The notes below the pieces were generated by a model. That model saw only the letters and a list, made by a program, of their open reading frames with translations, was not told where the DNA came from and made no database searches. Both the position numbers and the translations under genes were made by a program. Shown here one piece after another: positions 50,055-60,073 of a stretch of 64,000 bases of DNA. Numbering within the stretch: position 1 is the first letter of the stretch; every line of letters starts with the position of its first letter. This DNA comes from Nostoc linckia NIES-25 (GTDB lineage Bacteria; Cyanobacteriota; Cyanobacteriia; Cyanobacteriales; Nostocaceae). Where the stretch lies: positions 4,271,534 through 4,335,533 of the forward strand of contig NZ_AP018222.1 in NCBI RefSeq assembly GCF_002368035.1, in the 5' to 3' direction.

Positions 50055-51140
50055 TTATGTTGTGACTTTTAGATTCGCTTCTTTTCTAAATGCTTGAGCA
50101 TTATAAATTTCTTCTAGTATCTGCCGAAGATTATACTTGTATTCCCATGTTGGATAATGAGAACGGAACTTTCTGACATCTGAAATGTACCAGATATGAT
50201 CGCCAGAGCGATTGTCTTCTGTATAACTGTATTGCAGCTTTTTACCTACGATGTCTTCGCAAATTGAGATTGCCTCTAACATCGAGCAATTACTATGTCG
50301 AGAACCTCCGATATTATAAACTTCGCCACATCTAGGATTTTGATAAAAATGATAAAAAGCATTCACCAGATCGTAACTGTGGATATTATCTCTAACTTGT
50401 TTACCTTGATAGCCAAATATGGTGTACGTGTCACCAGTGATAGTACATTTCATTAAGTAAGCTAGAAAACCATGCAGCTGAGCGCCAGAATGGTTAGGGC
50501 CGGTCAAGCAACCTCCTCTAAAGGTAACAGTCCTCATGCCGAAGTATCTACCATATTCTTGAACTAGTATATCTGCGGCAACTTTAGAAGCGCCAAATAG
50601 AGAATGTTTGGAGTTGTCAATTGTCATTGACTCATCAATACCTTCTCTATATTGATGATTTGGTTCAATTTCCCAGCGGGTTTCTAACTCCTGCAAGGGT
50701 AAATAGTTAGGAGTATCCCCATAGACTTTGTTGGTTGAAGTAAATATAAAAATTGCATCAGGACAGTATTGTCTAGTTGCTTCTAGTAATACTAAAGTCC
50801 CGTTAGCATTGACTGTAAAATCTGTATGAGGGTCTTTTGCTGCCCAGTCATGGGATGGTTGTGCTGCTGTATGAATAATTAGACAAATATCAGAGGAGTA
50901 TTCTTGAAATAGGTTTTCGATTGCAGAGCGATCGCGGATATCAATATCATAATGACGATAGCGATCGCTGTATTTATCTTCTAGTATCCGACGGTTCCAC
51001 TCTGTTGACGCAGATTCTCCAAAAAAGACAGCCCGCATATTATTATCGATACCGACAACATTAAAACCGTTCTGGGCAAAAAAATGAACCGATTCGGAAC
51101 CAATTAGACCGGATGAACCAGTAATTAAAACGGTGGGCAT
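50055..51140 (-). CDS. NAD-dependent sugar-nucleotide epimerase (CDP-paratose 2-epimerase-like)
   Basis: 361 residues, extended SDR. Nucleotide motif G-S-S-G-L-I-G-S-E, then S-T-N-K-V-Y-G-D (about 128-135), as in RfbE/tyvelose epimerase. The usual Y-x-x-x-K is F-G-A-S-K here (S-L-F-G-A-S-K), so the catalytic Tyr is Phe; I believe this variant occurs throughout the subfamily. Also G-P-N-H-S-G near 210 and G-K-Q-V-R-D-N-I-H-S. The ATG at 51140 begins M-P-T-V-L-I-T-G; an upstream ATG at 51167 would add nine residues. Substrate unknown. Confidence 0.85.
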   Translation of the reverse strand: MPTVLITGSSGLIGSESVHFFAQNGFNVVGIDNNMRAVFFGESASTEWNRRILEDKYSDRYRHYDIDIRDRSAIENLFQEYSSDICLIIHTAAQPSHDWAAKDPHTDFTVNANGTLVLLEATRQYCPDAIFIFTSTNKVYGDTPNYLPLQELETRWEIEPNHQYREGIDESMTIDNSKHSLFGASKVAADILVQEYGRYFGMRTVTFRGGCLTGPNHSGAQLHGFLAYLMKCTITGDTYTIFGYQGKQVRDNIHSYDLVNAFYHFYQNPRCGEVYNIGGSRHSNCSMLEAISICEDIVGKKLQYSYTEDNRSGDHIWYISDVRKFRSHYPTWEYKYNLRQILEEIYNAQAFRKEANLKVTT

Positions 51141-51208
51141 AATATTTTTACTCGGTTTATAGTACAATCATCAGTTTAGGATAAAACGGGCTTTCATTTA
51201 GAGTGAAA

Positions 51209-51880
51209 TTAGAAAGGCTTAGTTGCTTTGATAAACATCTGCGCTCCCAGAAAATTCCAAATAAATGGTAACTTGAGATAAAGCTTCAATAAATTAGGCG
51301 ATCCTGGTCTACCTTTAGTTGAATATGGCAAAAATCTGGGAATTAAAACATCAATTTTGAATCCAATAGTATGTAATAATTCTTGAAGTGAAAGATGAGT
51401 AATTGGTAATTGATGATCGATAAAATCATAATACTCCTTTATGGAATACTTAAAGTTTGGCTGTATGATTAATATTGCTCCTCCAGGCTTGAGGTAGTTA
51501 AAGCAAAATAACAAGACTTCGATTAGCTCTTCCTTATTGCTTAAATGCTCAAAAAAGTTTGAAATAAAGATTCTGTCAAAACGTTCCGTTACTTTCTCCT
51601 GTTCTGTTAACTTCAGAATATCCAGATTCAAAACCTTGACATCAGGGTTGGCAAATGCCTGAGAATCGGGATTGAGATCGATTAAATATTTTTTTCTTGC
51701 TTGAATATTATTAATAAACTCACAATAGCCTCCCCCAATATCCAAAGTAGTTGAATCTTTTCCCACATATTTTTGTAAGAATTCTTCAATTAAGGTTTTC
51801 CACAGCGCTACTTTAGCTCTTCTCTGTTGATGGTCAAAACGGTTAGAGTAGAGTTTTTTTAGGTATTCTTCTTGTTTCAT
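51209..51880 (-). CDS. SAM-dependent class I methyltransferase
   Basis: 223 residues. The SAM site T-L-D-I-G-G-G-Y-C-E-F lies near residue 44, with the acidic I-D-L-N-P following and a partner motif I-S-N-F-F-E-H-L-S near 105. It is placed between two sugar epimerase genes, so methylation of a sugar or sugar nucleotide is likely. Substrate not determinable. Confidence 0.88.
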   Translation of the reverse strand: MKQEEYLKKLYSNRFDHQQRRAKVALWKTLIEEFLQKYVGKDSTTLDIGGGYCEFINNIQARKKYLIDLNPDSQAFANPDVKVLNLDILKLTEQEKVTERFDRIFISNFFEHLSNKEELIEVLLFCFNYLKPGGAILIIQPNFKYSIKEYYDFIDHQLPITHLSLQELLHTIGFKIDVLIPRFLPYSTKGRPGSPNLLKLYLKLPFIWNFLGAQMFIKATKPF

Positions 51881-51919
51881 ACGTTTTCGAGCGCAAAAAT
51901 TTAGTTTTCACTAAACAGC

Positions 51920-52987
51920 TTAGGACAAAATTGGCTTAAGGGTTGTTTCATGCTCAAGAATCCAGCCATAAATATCTCTAAGAGTTTGTTCTGGGTTCAT
52001 GATTGGCTTCCATCCAGTCTTAGAGCTTATTTTGGAAGAATCCGTAATATAAATGGGAATATCACCTTGTCTGGCTGTTTCTTCCGATGCGATCGCAATA
52101 GATTTACCAGTAATTATCTGGCATAGTTTAGTAGTCTCTAGTAGCGATAAACTATTATCAGCACCTCCACCAACATTGAGAACATCTCCATCTAATTCAG
52201 AAAAATGTTCTAACTGATAATTAATTAGTCTTAACAAATCTTCAATATGTAATAAATCTCTAACTTGTTTCCCCGTACCGCCATAGCCTATATAACTTAG
52301 AGGCTTTTCAAAATAGTGTGCGGCTAACCACAAAACAAAAACACCTTGGTCAACTTTACCCATTTGCCAAGGGCCTGTAATTACACCACAACGATTGACT
52401 ATTGCCTGAATATTATAAGCTTGTCGATACTCTTCGATGAGCATTTCTGAGGCAAGCTTAGTAGTACCATATAAAGAACGGTAGCTTTGAAGTGGAAATT
52501 CCTCGGCTATACCTAAATTAGATACTCCGGATATTGTTTGTTCGGTAGCAATATTAAAACGGGTTGGTAGTTCTACTAAATTAATTGATTTGAGTATTTC
52601 AATCGGATAAACCCGACTAGTGGATAGAAACAGCAAACGAGCTTGAATTTGTCTAGCTAATTCCAGAACATTGATAGTTCCTACTAAATTTGTTTGCAGG
52701 ACGTATTGTGGAGAATTAAATCCTGCAAGTACGGAAGGTTCAGCAGAACAATCAATAATAGTATCGACATCAAACATTCCAGGATCTAAATCGCTAGAGG
52801 AACGAATGTCACCATGAATAAACTCAATTCCTAAATTTTTGAATCTAGGAATATTTAATTCTGAACCGCGTCTGCGAAGATTATCAAAACATATAATTTT
52901 CCACTGAGAATAATACTTTTTTAGATGAATTGCTAAGGAACTGCCAACAAAACCAGCTCCTCCTAAAATCAGAATCTTCTCAGCCAT
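51920..52987 (-). CDS. NAD-dependent sugar-nucleotide epimerase/dehydratase
   Basis: 355 residues, extended SDR. N-terminal I-L-G-G-A-G-F-V-G-S-S-L, catalytic region S-T-S-R-V-Y with L-Y-G-T-T-K-L-A-S-E (an intact Y-x-x-x-K). C-terminal G-K-Q-V-R-D-L-L-H-I-E-D matches the CDP-paratose/CDP-abequose epimerase group, like its neighbour at 50055-51140. The start overlaps the end of the GtrA-GT2 gene by eight bases. Two different epimerases in one cluster suggest a rare deoxysugar. Confidence 0.88.
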   Translation of the reverse strand: MAEKILILGGAGFVGSSLAIHLKKYYSQWKIICFDNLRRRGSELNIPRFKNLGIEFIHGDIRSSSDLDPGMFDVDTIIDCSAEPSVLAGFNSPQYVLQTNLVGTINVLELARQIQARLLFLSTSRVYPIEILKSINLVELPTRFNIATEQTISGVSNLGIAEEFPLQSYRSLYGTTKLASEMLIEEYRQAYNIQAIVNRCGVITGPWQMGKVDQGVFVLWLAAHYFEKPLSYIGYGGTGKQVRDLLHIEDLLRLINYQLEHFSELDGDVLNVGGGADNSLSLLETTKLCQIITGKSIAIASEETARQGDIPIYITDSSKISSKTGWKPIMNPEQTLRDIYGWILEHETTLKPILS

Positions 52988-54305
52988 TGGATTTTAACCT
53001 TTGATTTGCTATCAGTTTATTTTTGCTTAAATGATAATCTCCACGCGATAAATGTTTTTCTAGCCAGATGAAGAGGACTATGAACAAATATCGGCTCCCC
53101 ATTTCTTTTAGTTTTAACTTAGAAACTCCTGTGGTTCTATTTCTCCAAGTAATGGGAATTGTTGTATAAGAATACCCTCTCACTAGGGCTTTGAGTGGCA
53201 TTTCTACGGTTAAATTGAAATGATGAGATACTAAAGGAGATATACCTTCAATAACTTCTTTACGATAAATTTTAAACGCATTGGTCGTATCGTTAAATTT
53301 TAAACCGAATAAAATTTTAATAAATAAGTTTGCTAAACGATTAACAATTAGTTTGTGAGTGGGATAGTCAATGACTCTTCCTCCCTTAATAAAGCGAGAA
53401 CCAAAAACACAATCGTACCCTTCTTGCAGTTTATGATAATAAGCTACGATGTCTTCTGGTGCATCCGAACTATCTGCCATAACTACTGCTACAGCATCCC
53501 CTGTAAAATTTTCTAAGCCACAGCGAACTGCAAACCCAAAGCCGTTAGGGTAATAGTTATTGATGTAACGCAGCTGACTATTTTCAGAATTGAGCTGCTG
53601 TAATAATTGTTCTGTATTATCTTTGCTGTTGTCGTTAACAACTAAAATTTCATAATCAATTTTTTCTTGTTTCAAAAAGTTGCTAATGGTGCGAACAGTT
53701 TGAACTATGCAATCTTCTTCATTGTAGGCTGGAATTACTATTGATAAAGTTTTAACAGATTTTGAGGTATCTATCGTTATTGGCTCATCTTTTGTTAAGC
53801 TAAGATTTACTGCTAGGGCTGGAGCCAATGATTCTGGATAATAGGTAACTGATATTTTTTCTGTCTGTGAGTTGTTATGAGTTTTTTGCGGCGTAGTTTT
53901 AAATATAAAGCGATCGCTAATCAAATAATTAATCGATGCACTTACAAGTACGCCTATTATAGTATTGATGCCATAGTTAACTTTCAACCAATCTAAAACT
54001 GGAAAAATCAAGAAAATGCGAACTAAAACTGCAACTCCAGCAGAAACATGGTAAAGAGGAAGTTGTCGCAAAAATACTTCTTTAATTGTCCAAATACCAC
54101 CAGTCCAAACGAATATCCGGTAGATGAAAAAACCGAATATTAGTGATATTTCAATTGATATTACATTAGCAATGTTACGTAAAAAAGCTGTATTAAATCC
54201 TAGCTTTTCAATTATTAAATAAATTAACGCTAGATTTAGTGCTGCTGCTAGACCACCACCTAATAAAAACTTTAGTATTTTTGAGCGAAATATTTTGTTT
54301 AGCAT
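52980..54305 (-). CDS. GtrA-GT2 fusion protein
   Basis: 441 residues. The N-terminal GtrA-like domain (about 8-130) has four membrane helices. The C-terminal GT2 domain (about 165-420) is of the dolichyl/polyprenyl-phosphate mannosyltransferase type: V-V-N-D-N-S-K-D-N-T, V-M-A-D-S-S-D-A-P, and a Q/R-rich end with W-R-N-R-T-T-G. Such pairs transfer a sugar to undecaprenyl phosphate and flip it. In serotype-conversion clusters GtrA and GtrB are normally separate; here they are one protein in the order A then B. Confidence 0.9.
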   Translation of the reverse strand: MLNKIFRSKILKFLLGGGLAAALNLALIYLIIEKLGFNTAFLRNIANVISIEISLIFGFFIYRIFVWTGGIWTIKEVFLRQLPLYHVSAGVAVLVRIFLIFPVLDWLKVNYGINTIIGVLVSASINYLISDRFIFKTTPQKTHNNSQTEKISVTYYPESLAPALAVNLSLTKDEPITIDTSKSVKTLSIVIPAYNEEDCIVQTVRTISNFLKQEKIDYEILVVNDNSKDNTEQLLQQLNSENSQLRYINNYYPNGFGFAVRCGLENFTGDAVAVVMADSSDAPEDIVAYYHKLQEGYDCVFGSRFIKGGRVIDYPTHKLIVNRLANLFIKILFGLKFNDTTNAFKIYRKEVIEGISPLVSHHFNLTVEMPLKALVRGYSYTTIPITWRNRTTGVSKLKLKEMGSRYLFIVLFIWLEKHLSRGDYHLSKNKLIANQRLKSNG

Positions 54306-54372
54306 TTTGGCTCTATTTCTCCTTGATGCTCGTTAATAATAAATACAACGCTTTTTAGACTATGTTCCTTTT

Positions 54373-56121
54373 TTACTCCACCACTTTTATCTTTGTTTCA
54401 CCATTCAACTGAATAAACTGTTGACCCTCTTGGTCATAAACCCAAGCTTTGATAACAGTTTCACCTGCTGGTATAGACTTTAAAGAAACATTTGCTTCCC
54501 AACCTGATGTATTGTATAGATTTGAATTGAAAGCTTTTGCAACATCAGGTCTATTTAAATATATAGTTCCATAGGCAAAAAAAGATTGCTCATTGCCGTA
54601 GGATAGCAAAACGAGGAACGGCTGTTTGCGGGGTTCAGGGAGAATAGCCCAACCAACCCACTTTATAGTATCTTTCCTGCCTAAAATTAATGGTTGCTTT
54701 TGTGTTGAAGGAAGATCGATATTCCCGTAAGCGTTTGCTGTTTTAGTTGTAAAAATTATATTTTTAGAAAACTTTCTAAACCCTAAGTTTTGAAGAGCTA
54801 TGCTCGATTCTACGATATGCAAGGGTTTAGGATAAAACATTTGCAAACAGTTATTAGGAGATTCACTCTCTATAAAATTTATAACTTCTAAGCAATGTTT
54901 AGCAGCGTTATGTGCTTTCCAAATATTTTTACCTTCTACAATATTATTATTAATAGATTCAAAAATAAAAATAGGTATCAATACAATGATGCACCATTTA
55001 CTAGTAAGTAAGTATATATTTTCGCGGCTTATTTTAGATTTATTTAATATCCATAATTTCCACATTTGCAGGCAAGATATGACTAATAGTATTAAAACAG
55101 TTCTATACCTTAATGCTAAAGCTTGCTCAACTCCAAAACCCGCTCTACCAATAGTCGTCACCATCGCAAATAAAGTGGCAAACCAACCTATTGATAACCA
55201 GCCACCAGCTTTCTTGGTAAACTCAGATTGATAATTTTTGATGGAGAAAATACTAAAAAATAACAAACTAGAAAATACTGTTAATCCACTAAATATAGGA
55301 GGTAATATCTTCGTACTAACAGAAGAACCTATGAGGGTCAGAAAATATTGTGTTGCAATTAATGGATTTTGTAAAACAAATAATATATTAGGGTGAGCGG
55401 AAGGTTTTTGATAACCAATAAAGTATATAACAACACATGAAGTAAAAAGTATCATCCATACCAAAAGCCTGATTTTTTTCTGATTACTCTTTCCTTCAAC
55501 CAAGTATAATGATGGAATTACTGCCAGCCAAGATAGTAACCCATGAGCTAAAGAAAAGCTAGCAACCAAGCAACATAGAGATGCAAGTGATATTCTGACA
55601 TTTGGAAGCCAGTTCTTAAGTACAACCAAAATAAAAACGGCTGTGATTACGCAAGTATTTGTTAAAAACCAACCTATTTGAAATCCCCATAGCCAGTTCT
55701 CATACTGAAATAAGGAAAAAGTTAATATACATATCGTAATATTAAATAAATGATGTATCCCTCTGTTTTTTGGGTTAAAGTTAAGAGTCGCAATTTTATA
55801 CATCATACCGAAACTTGCTAAAGCTAGTAAGAAGCTAAAGCAAGTTTCAAGTTTGATATTCCATTTAGAAGAAAATGCAAGTATCGCAAATATTATTCTT
55901 GGAAAAAATATACGATGCTCATTATGTTGAGCAAAAAAATCTGCAAAGCTTACAGTACCGTTAGAAATTTTGTCAAATAGATCTACTAATTCCCAATCAT
56001 CCCAAACAGGCATGTTTACACTGAAGCTAGTAACAAACCAAAACAGTAAAATAACTGGTAAGCAATAGGCAACTAATAAAAGTAGTTTTGTTTTTTGAAA
56101 TGGAAGAGTTTTATTGAACAT
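54373..56121 (-). CDS. Polytopic membrane protein with a C-terminal beta-type domain
   Basis: 582 residues, no named family. About ten membrane helices between residues 12 and 400; a periplasmic loop after helix 1 has V-W-D-D-W-E-L-V-D, an acidic feature seen in membrane glycosyltransferases and polymerases. The C-terminal 100 residues (from about 480) form a beta-type module with V-G-W-A-I-L, R-P-D-V-A-K-A-F and S-G-W, resembling the N-terminus of the 901-residue glycosyltransferase. A GT-C transferase or polymerase of the polysaccharide is a reasonable guess. Confidence 0.7.
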   Translation of the reverse strand: MFNKTLPFQKTKLLLLVAYCLPVILLFWFVTSFSVNMPVWDDWELVDLFDKISNGTVSFADFFAQHNEHRIFFPRIIFAILAFSSKWNIKLETCFSFLLALASFGMMYKIATLNFNPKNRGIHHLFNITICILTFSLFQYENWLWGFQIGWFLTNTCVITAVFILVVLKNWLPNVRISLASLCCLVASFSLAHGLLSWLAVIPSLYLVEGKSNQKKIRLLVWMILFTSCVVIYFIGYQKPSAHPNILFVLQNPLIATQYFLTLIGSSVSTKILPPIFSGLTVFSSLLFFSIFSIKNYQSEFTKKAGGWLSIGWFATLFAMVTTIGRAGFGVEQALALRYRTVLILLVISCLQMWKLWILNKSKISRENIYLLTSKWCIIVLIPIFIFESINNNIVEGKNIWKAHNAAKHCLEVINFIESESPNNCLQMFYPKPLHIVESSIALQNLGFRKFSKNIIFTTKTANAYGNIDLPSTQKQPLILGRKDTIKWVGWAILPEPRKQPFLVLLSYGNEQSFFAYGTIYLNRPDVAKAFNSNLYNTSGWEANVSLKSIPAGETVIKAWVYDQEGQQFIQLNGETKIKVVE

Positions 56122-56313
56122 AATCTATTAATTTGATAGTGTAAAAAAGGATTTATTTTCCTATTTTAAGTATAATTTTAGCCAAATAAGTATTTATAAT
56201 AATGTTTTGATTTTATGTTTAAACTTTAACCATAGATTTTGTTTCTTCTGCAAATGCTTGTTTTCAATCTCGTATAAGGTATCTCGTTTCTCTTTCTTTT
56301 CCACATGCTCTAA

Positions 56314-57213
56314 CTAAGTTGTTGAATCCTTTTGGTGAACTGAATCTTTTATACCATCGATTCTTTGTCCATTATATATATGAGGTACTATTTCACCAGT
56401 AGCTATATTAATTATTTCCCTTTTAAATATTTTTTTCAAAAAAAGGTCTGAGAGCATAGGTATATAGTACATGCAGTCATTAAAAAAATAATGAGTTACT
56501 TGACTGTGACGAGTTCTATTAATATCTAATATCGGGCTACCACCATGTAGTAAATTAGCAGACCAAATAATTGCTTGGCCTTTTCGTAGGGTAATATCGA
56601 TCTTTTTTAAATTTAAATTTTCAATTGTAGATTGGATAAATTTTTCATAAATTACATAGTACTCATATCGTTCTTGGTTGCTACCACTTAACCCTAGATG
56701 ATGTAAATCAAAAATTGGTAACTTGTGACTTTCAGGATAGTAATGAAGAGGCCCATTCTTTTCATCAACATCTTCTAAAGCAACCCATACACCACACATA
56801 AATTCATGCGGGACTGAATGAAAATGGATAGTATCGCTATGAGTTGCTTGTTGACTTCCAACACGAAAGTTCAAGGTTTGAAAAGGGATTGGTTCTCGTT
56901 GATAAAGCGTTTTTACTAAAGATAAAATTTTGGGATCAATTGCAATACTCTTTACATATTTACTAAAAACCCAAGCATCTTGAATTCTGACATGACCTTT
57001 ATATTCAGACGCTAAATCTTTAATTATCGCTTGGCAAATGTGTTCAAAGTTTTCTATTTTTGTATCTATAATTAAATAACCATAATCTGCGTAATGCTTA
57101 ACTAAGCTTTTCGTGCAGTCATCTAAATTGGAAACTTCAAGCAACTGCTCAAAAAACGGAGAATGTATCCAAGGTATAGTTAACTGTGGAATATCATACT
57201 TACTTATACTCAT
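56314..57213 (-). CDS. Phytanoyl-CoA dioxygenase (PhyH)-family protein
   Basis: 299 residues of the Fe(II)/2-oxoglutarate-dependent PhyH fold. The metal triad is visible as H-S-D (T-H-S-D-T-I-H-F-H, about residue 125) and a later H-S-Q-V-T-H-Y-F (about 235), with G-P-L-H-Y-Y-P-E-S-H between. It probably hydroxylates or otherwise oxidises a small molecule or sugar/lipid of the cluster. Substrate unknown. Flanked by cluster genes on the same strand with gaps of 150-190 bases. Confidence 0.85.
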   Translation of the reverse strand: MSISKYDIPQLTIPWIHSPFFEQLLEVSNLDDCTKSLVKHYADYGYLIIDTKIENFEHICQAIIKDLASEYKGHVRIQDAWVFSKYVKSIAIDPKILSLVKTLYQREPIPFQTLNFRVGSQQATHSDTIHFHSVPHEFMCGVWVALEDVDEKNGPLHYYPESHKLPIFDLHHLGLSGSNQERYEYYVIYEKFIQSTIENLNLKKIDITLRKGQAIIWSANLLHGGSPILDINRTRHSQVTHYFFNDCMYYIPMLSDLFLKKIFKREIINIATGEIVPHIYNGQRIDGIKDSVHQKDSTT

Positions 57214-57367
57214 ATTTTTAACTCGTTTTAACTCTAAAATTGTTTTTATACAAAGTTTAATAATTAATAGTAGTTCCAGTATACGTGTTAACCACTATAC
57301 AAAAATTTGATAAATCTTCTGAAAATTAACAGTCAGTAGGCTTTACTTACAACCACATCAAAAAGTA

Positions 57368-60073
57368 TCAAATATATCTGTCCTCATGGCTAAGTTTTTT
57401 CTTAATTTTAGATATCAATTCTCTATCAAATGTTTCCTCCCATGAAGAAGACCAATTGACTTTTGAACCTGCTAGCCGCAGCTCCCAATCCTGTGACAAT
57501 ATAGCAGCTTTCGCAAGAGTTTCGGCCACTCCATCTGCTGTTGGTTCCGCAGCTAGTATATTACTCGATATATCTTTGAGTCGTTCTGCTGTCTTATTCA
57601 TGCAGGTATTAGTTACTACTATCATGCCTGCGGCAGCCATTTCTAATGGCAGTAAACTAGGGTGAGGAGTATACATCAGAGCCAACCCTAAATCGTGTTC
57701 TGGAAGTAACTCGCAGTATTCGTCTAAGCTTACCTTACCTAGCATCTGCAAAGATCGTCCATTTGCAAGAGGCAGAGATGGCTTTAATTGCTCAGTTCCT
57801 ATGCCATAAAATTCCCAATCTTCGGTATCAAACACACCAGAAACTATTGCTTTATTTAGTGCCATCAAACCAATCTCAAACATATTGCGTGCTGCATGAG
57901 TTTCGGGGCGACTGTAAAAAAGCAATTTTTTAGTAGCTTTTTTCGGAGCTAATGCAGGCAATTCAAAAGTTTGAATTGCATTCTCAAAAGATGCAATTAA
58001 TGGTGAATGTTTATGTTCTGATGCAAATACCCCAATGTTCTGCTGTTGAAAATACTCCATCAACAAAGCAGTTGAGAATAATGCTGAATGGGGAAAGTCA
58101 TATGACTGACGGGCTATAGCAAAGTAAGCCCCCATAGAAAATGTAAATGGCTCAAATTCCTGAATCAAGTACAAAAATTCGGGATGTCCTAATTGAGTAG
58201 ATGCGTGATGAGCAATGTGAGCAGTCCACCAAGTCGTAGCAATAAATGAATCAAAGGGATTAACAGGCAATGTAACTTCACGATTATGGTGAAGTGATAT
58301 CTCAATGTAATTTAATAAATCTTCTAGTCCAGGGTATTGGATCATACCCTCAGTAACCTCTTGCGGTTGAAAGTCGCATTTGTCAACAATAACTAACCTA
58401 ACTTTTAATCCGGCTTTAGCTAGTAAAATCGCAAAATTAAATTTTGCAATATATCCACCAAATAAATATTTGAAATTAATTTCTGGAATCAGTAAATTAA
58501 CGCGAATTGGCTGAGATTCGCTAATATTTAATTCCAAAGGTGCAATTTTTGCTTCTAGTGCTGTTTGAAAGCTATTTTTTTTTGTTGTAATTACACACGC
58601 TGGTTCGGCAAGTATATTAGATGTCTGCCTTTTCGCAGCTGATAGTTTATTTAAATTTAATACCAAACGTTTAGATAGAGTCACTAAAACACGAGATTGG
58701 AGTAATCGCCACTCTGCATGATTGGTAGTATGTGTTTGGATTAATAATATATGTTTTTTCAACAGAGGGAAAATAGAAAACCATCTATCGGTGAACATAT
58801 TCAAAACAGAGAGATCGGTTACAGCTTTATCTCCTACTCGTAAACGCAGATTAGCTGCCATTAGTTCCAATCTACGAAATTCACATTGATAAATTGCCCA
58901 TCCTCTGTGAAGATAGGATTTTAAGTTTGCTTTAATAGAATCACGAGGACTAAAAATAAATTTCTTTGTCAGCTTCAATAATTTAAATAGACGTTCTGAT
59001 GGTGAAGCAACTTGGAAATCAGCGTGACCAATTATATTTGAGCCATGCTGTATGTAATCGTATAGTGGCTCATCAATGTAAGCTATTCTTCCCATAGACC
59101 TTGCTACTATTGATAGCCATTGATCGTGGAAAATTTGCCCGATTGGATAAGGAAAAGGTAACAAAACATGCATTAAACTGCGGCGAAACAAGCAAGCTGC
59201 ACCTGTAATAGTATTCGCTAGCAGTAACATGGAAATATCTTCATAATAGTTTTCTCTATTAACCCAGTAAGTGTTAAAAATTATTTCTCCGTTTTCCTTA
59301 ACAATACGCATATCCGAATATACCAAACTGACATCCGGCTTCATACTGGCTAAACAACGGCTTAGTTTATTTTCATACCAATAGTCGTCTTGATCTGAAA
59401 ATGCAATATATTCAGCAACATCACCAACTCTTTCTAAAGCTCTTTCAAAGTTTTTATAAAACCCCAGATTTGAATCATTCCGATAAACATGAATGCGTGG
59501 ATCTATCTCACATACTTTGCAAATTTCTTTAAAGGACTTTTGTGAAGATTTATCATCGTTAACTATCAAAATCCAGTTTTTATGAGTTTGGTTAATAATA
59601 GAATTTATCTGCTTCTTAAAACTCTCAATTTTCGGGTTATATGTAGCCATACAAATCGCAATCAAAGGCTCATTGAAATCGGGATTAACCTTTGATTTAG
59701 ATACTGTTTCTATTGCATTGTTGGCTTGACAGTACACATACCCTATATCTAAAGAATTTACGCGATCGCTGTAGTAAAAATTCAGAGTCAATTTTAATTT
59801 TTTACCGATGTCGTCTTTGACAAACGGAATCATTCCATAAAAACCGGAACTAAGACTTTTATAAGCAGGGGATATAGATTTGTAAACAGCAAATACATCA
59901 GTCCTCAAATCATTGATATGTGTGAGAGAATGAATTTTCTCGTTTATGGAGACTGATATTCCTCTAATTTGATCGTCTGTATCTAAGCACCAGCCTGAAA
60001 ATGGAATATAAGTACCCTGTCCTACAGTCACTACGTTTGGAATTGGGATATCGACAGAATAAAGAAACGACAT
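57368..60073 (-). CDS. Two-domain glycosyltransferase (GT2 plus WsaF/GT4-like) with an N-terminal beta module
   Basis: 901 residues. Residues 1-125: beta-type module with F-S-G-W-C-L-D, R-T-D-V and S-G-F-Y-G. Residues about 132-370: GT2 domain with C-M-A-T-Y-N-P, N-D-D-K-S-S and F-S-D-Q-D-D-Y-W. Residues about 520-895: GT-B domain of the rhamnosyltransferase WsaF type (starts V-N-L-L-I-P-E-I-N-F-K; later L-F-Y-S-R-P-E-T-H-A-A-R-N and L-L-P-L-E-M-A-A-A-G). Two catalytic domains in one chain suggest stepwise addition of two sugars or synthesis of a repeating disaccharide. The tail ends S-H-E-D-R-Y-I. Confidence 0.88.
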   Translation of the reverse strand: MSFLYSVDIPIPNVVTVGQGTYIPFSGWCLDTDDQIRGISVSINEKIHSLTHINDLRTDVFAVYKSISPAYKSLSSGFYGMIPFVKDDIGKKLKLTLNFYYSDRVNSLDIGYVYCQANNAIETVSKSKVNPDFNEPLIAICMATYNPKIESFKKQINSIINQTHKNWILIVNDDKSSQKSFKEICKVCEIDPRIHVYRNDSNLGFYKNFERALERVGDVAEYIAFSDQDDYWYENKLSRCLASMKPDVSLVYSDMRIVKENGEIIFNTYWVNRENYYEDISMLLLANTITGAACLFRRSLMHVLLPFPYPIGQIFHDQWLSIVARSMGRIAYIDEPLYDYIQHGSNIIGHADFQVASPSERLFKLLKLTKKFIFSPRDSIKANLKSYLHRGWAIYQCEFRRLELMAANLRLRVGDKAVTDLSVLNMFTDRWFSIFPLLKKHILLIQTHTTNHAEWRLLQSRVLVTLSKRLVLNLNKLSAAKRQTSNILAEPACVITTKKNSFQTALEAKIAPLELNISESQPIRVNLLIPEINFKYLFGGYIAKFNFAILLAKAGLKVRLVIVDKCDFQPQEVTEGMIQYPGLEDLLNYIEISLHHNREVTLPVNPFDSFIATTWWTAHIAHHASTQLGHPEFLYLIQEFEPFTFSMGAYFAIARQSYDFPHSALFSTALLMEYFQQQNIGVFASEHKHSPLIASFENAIQTFELPALAPKKATKKLLFYSRPETHAARNMFEIGLMALNKAIVSGVFDTEDWEFYGIGTEQLKPSLPLANGRSLQMLGKVSLDEYCELLPEHDLGLALMYTPHPSLLPLEMAAAGMIVVTNTCMNKTAERLKDISSNILAAEPTADGVAETLAKAAILSQDWELRLAGSKVNWSSSWEETFDRELISKIKKKLSHEDRYI

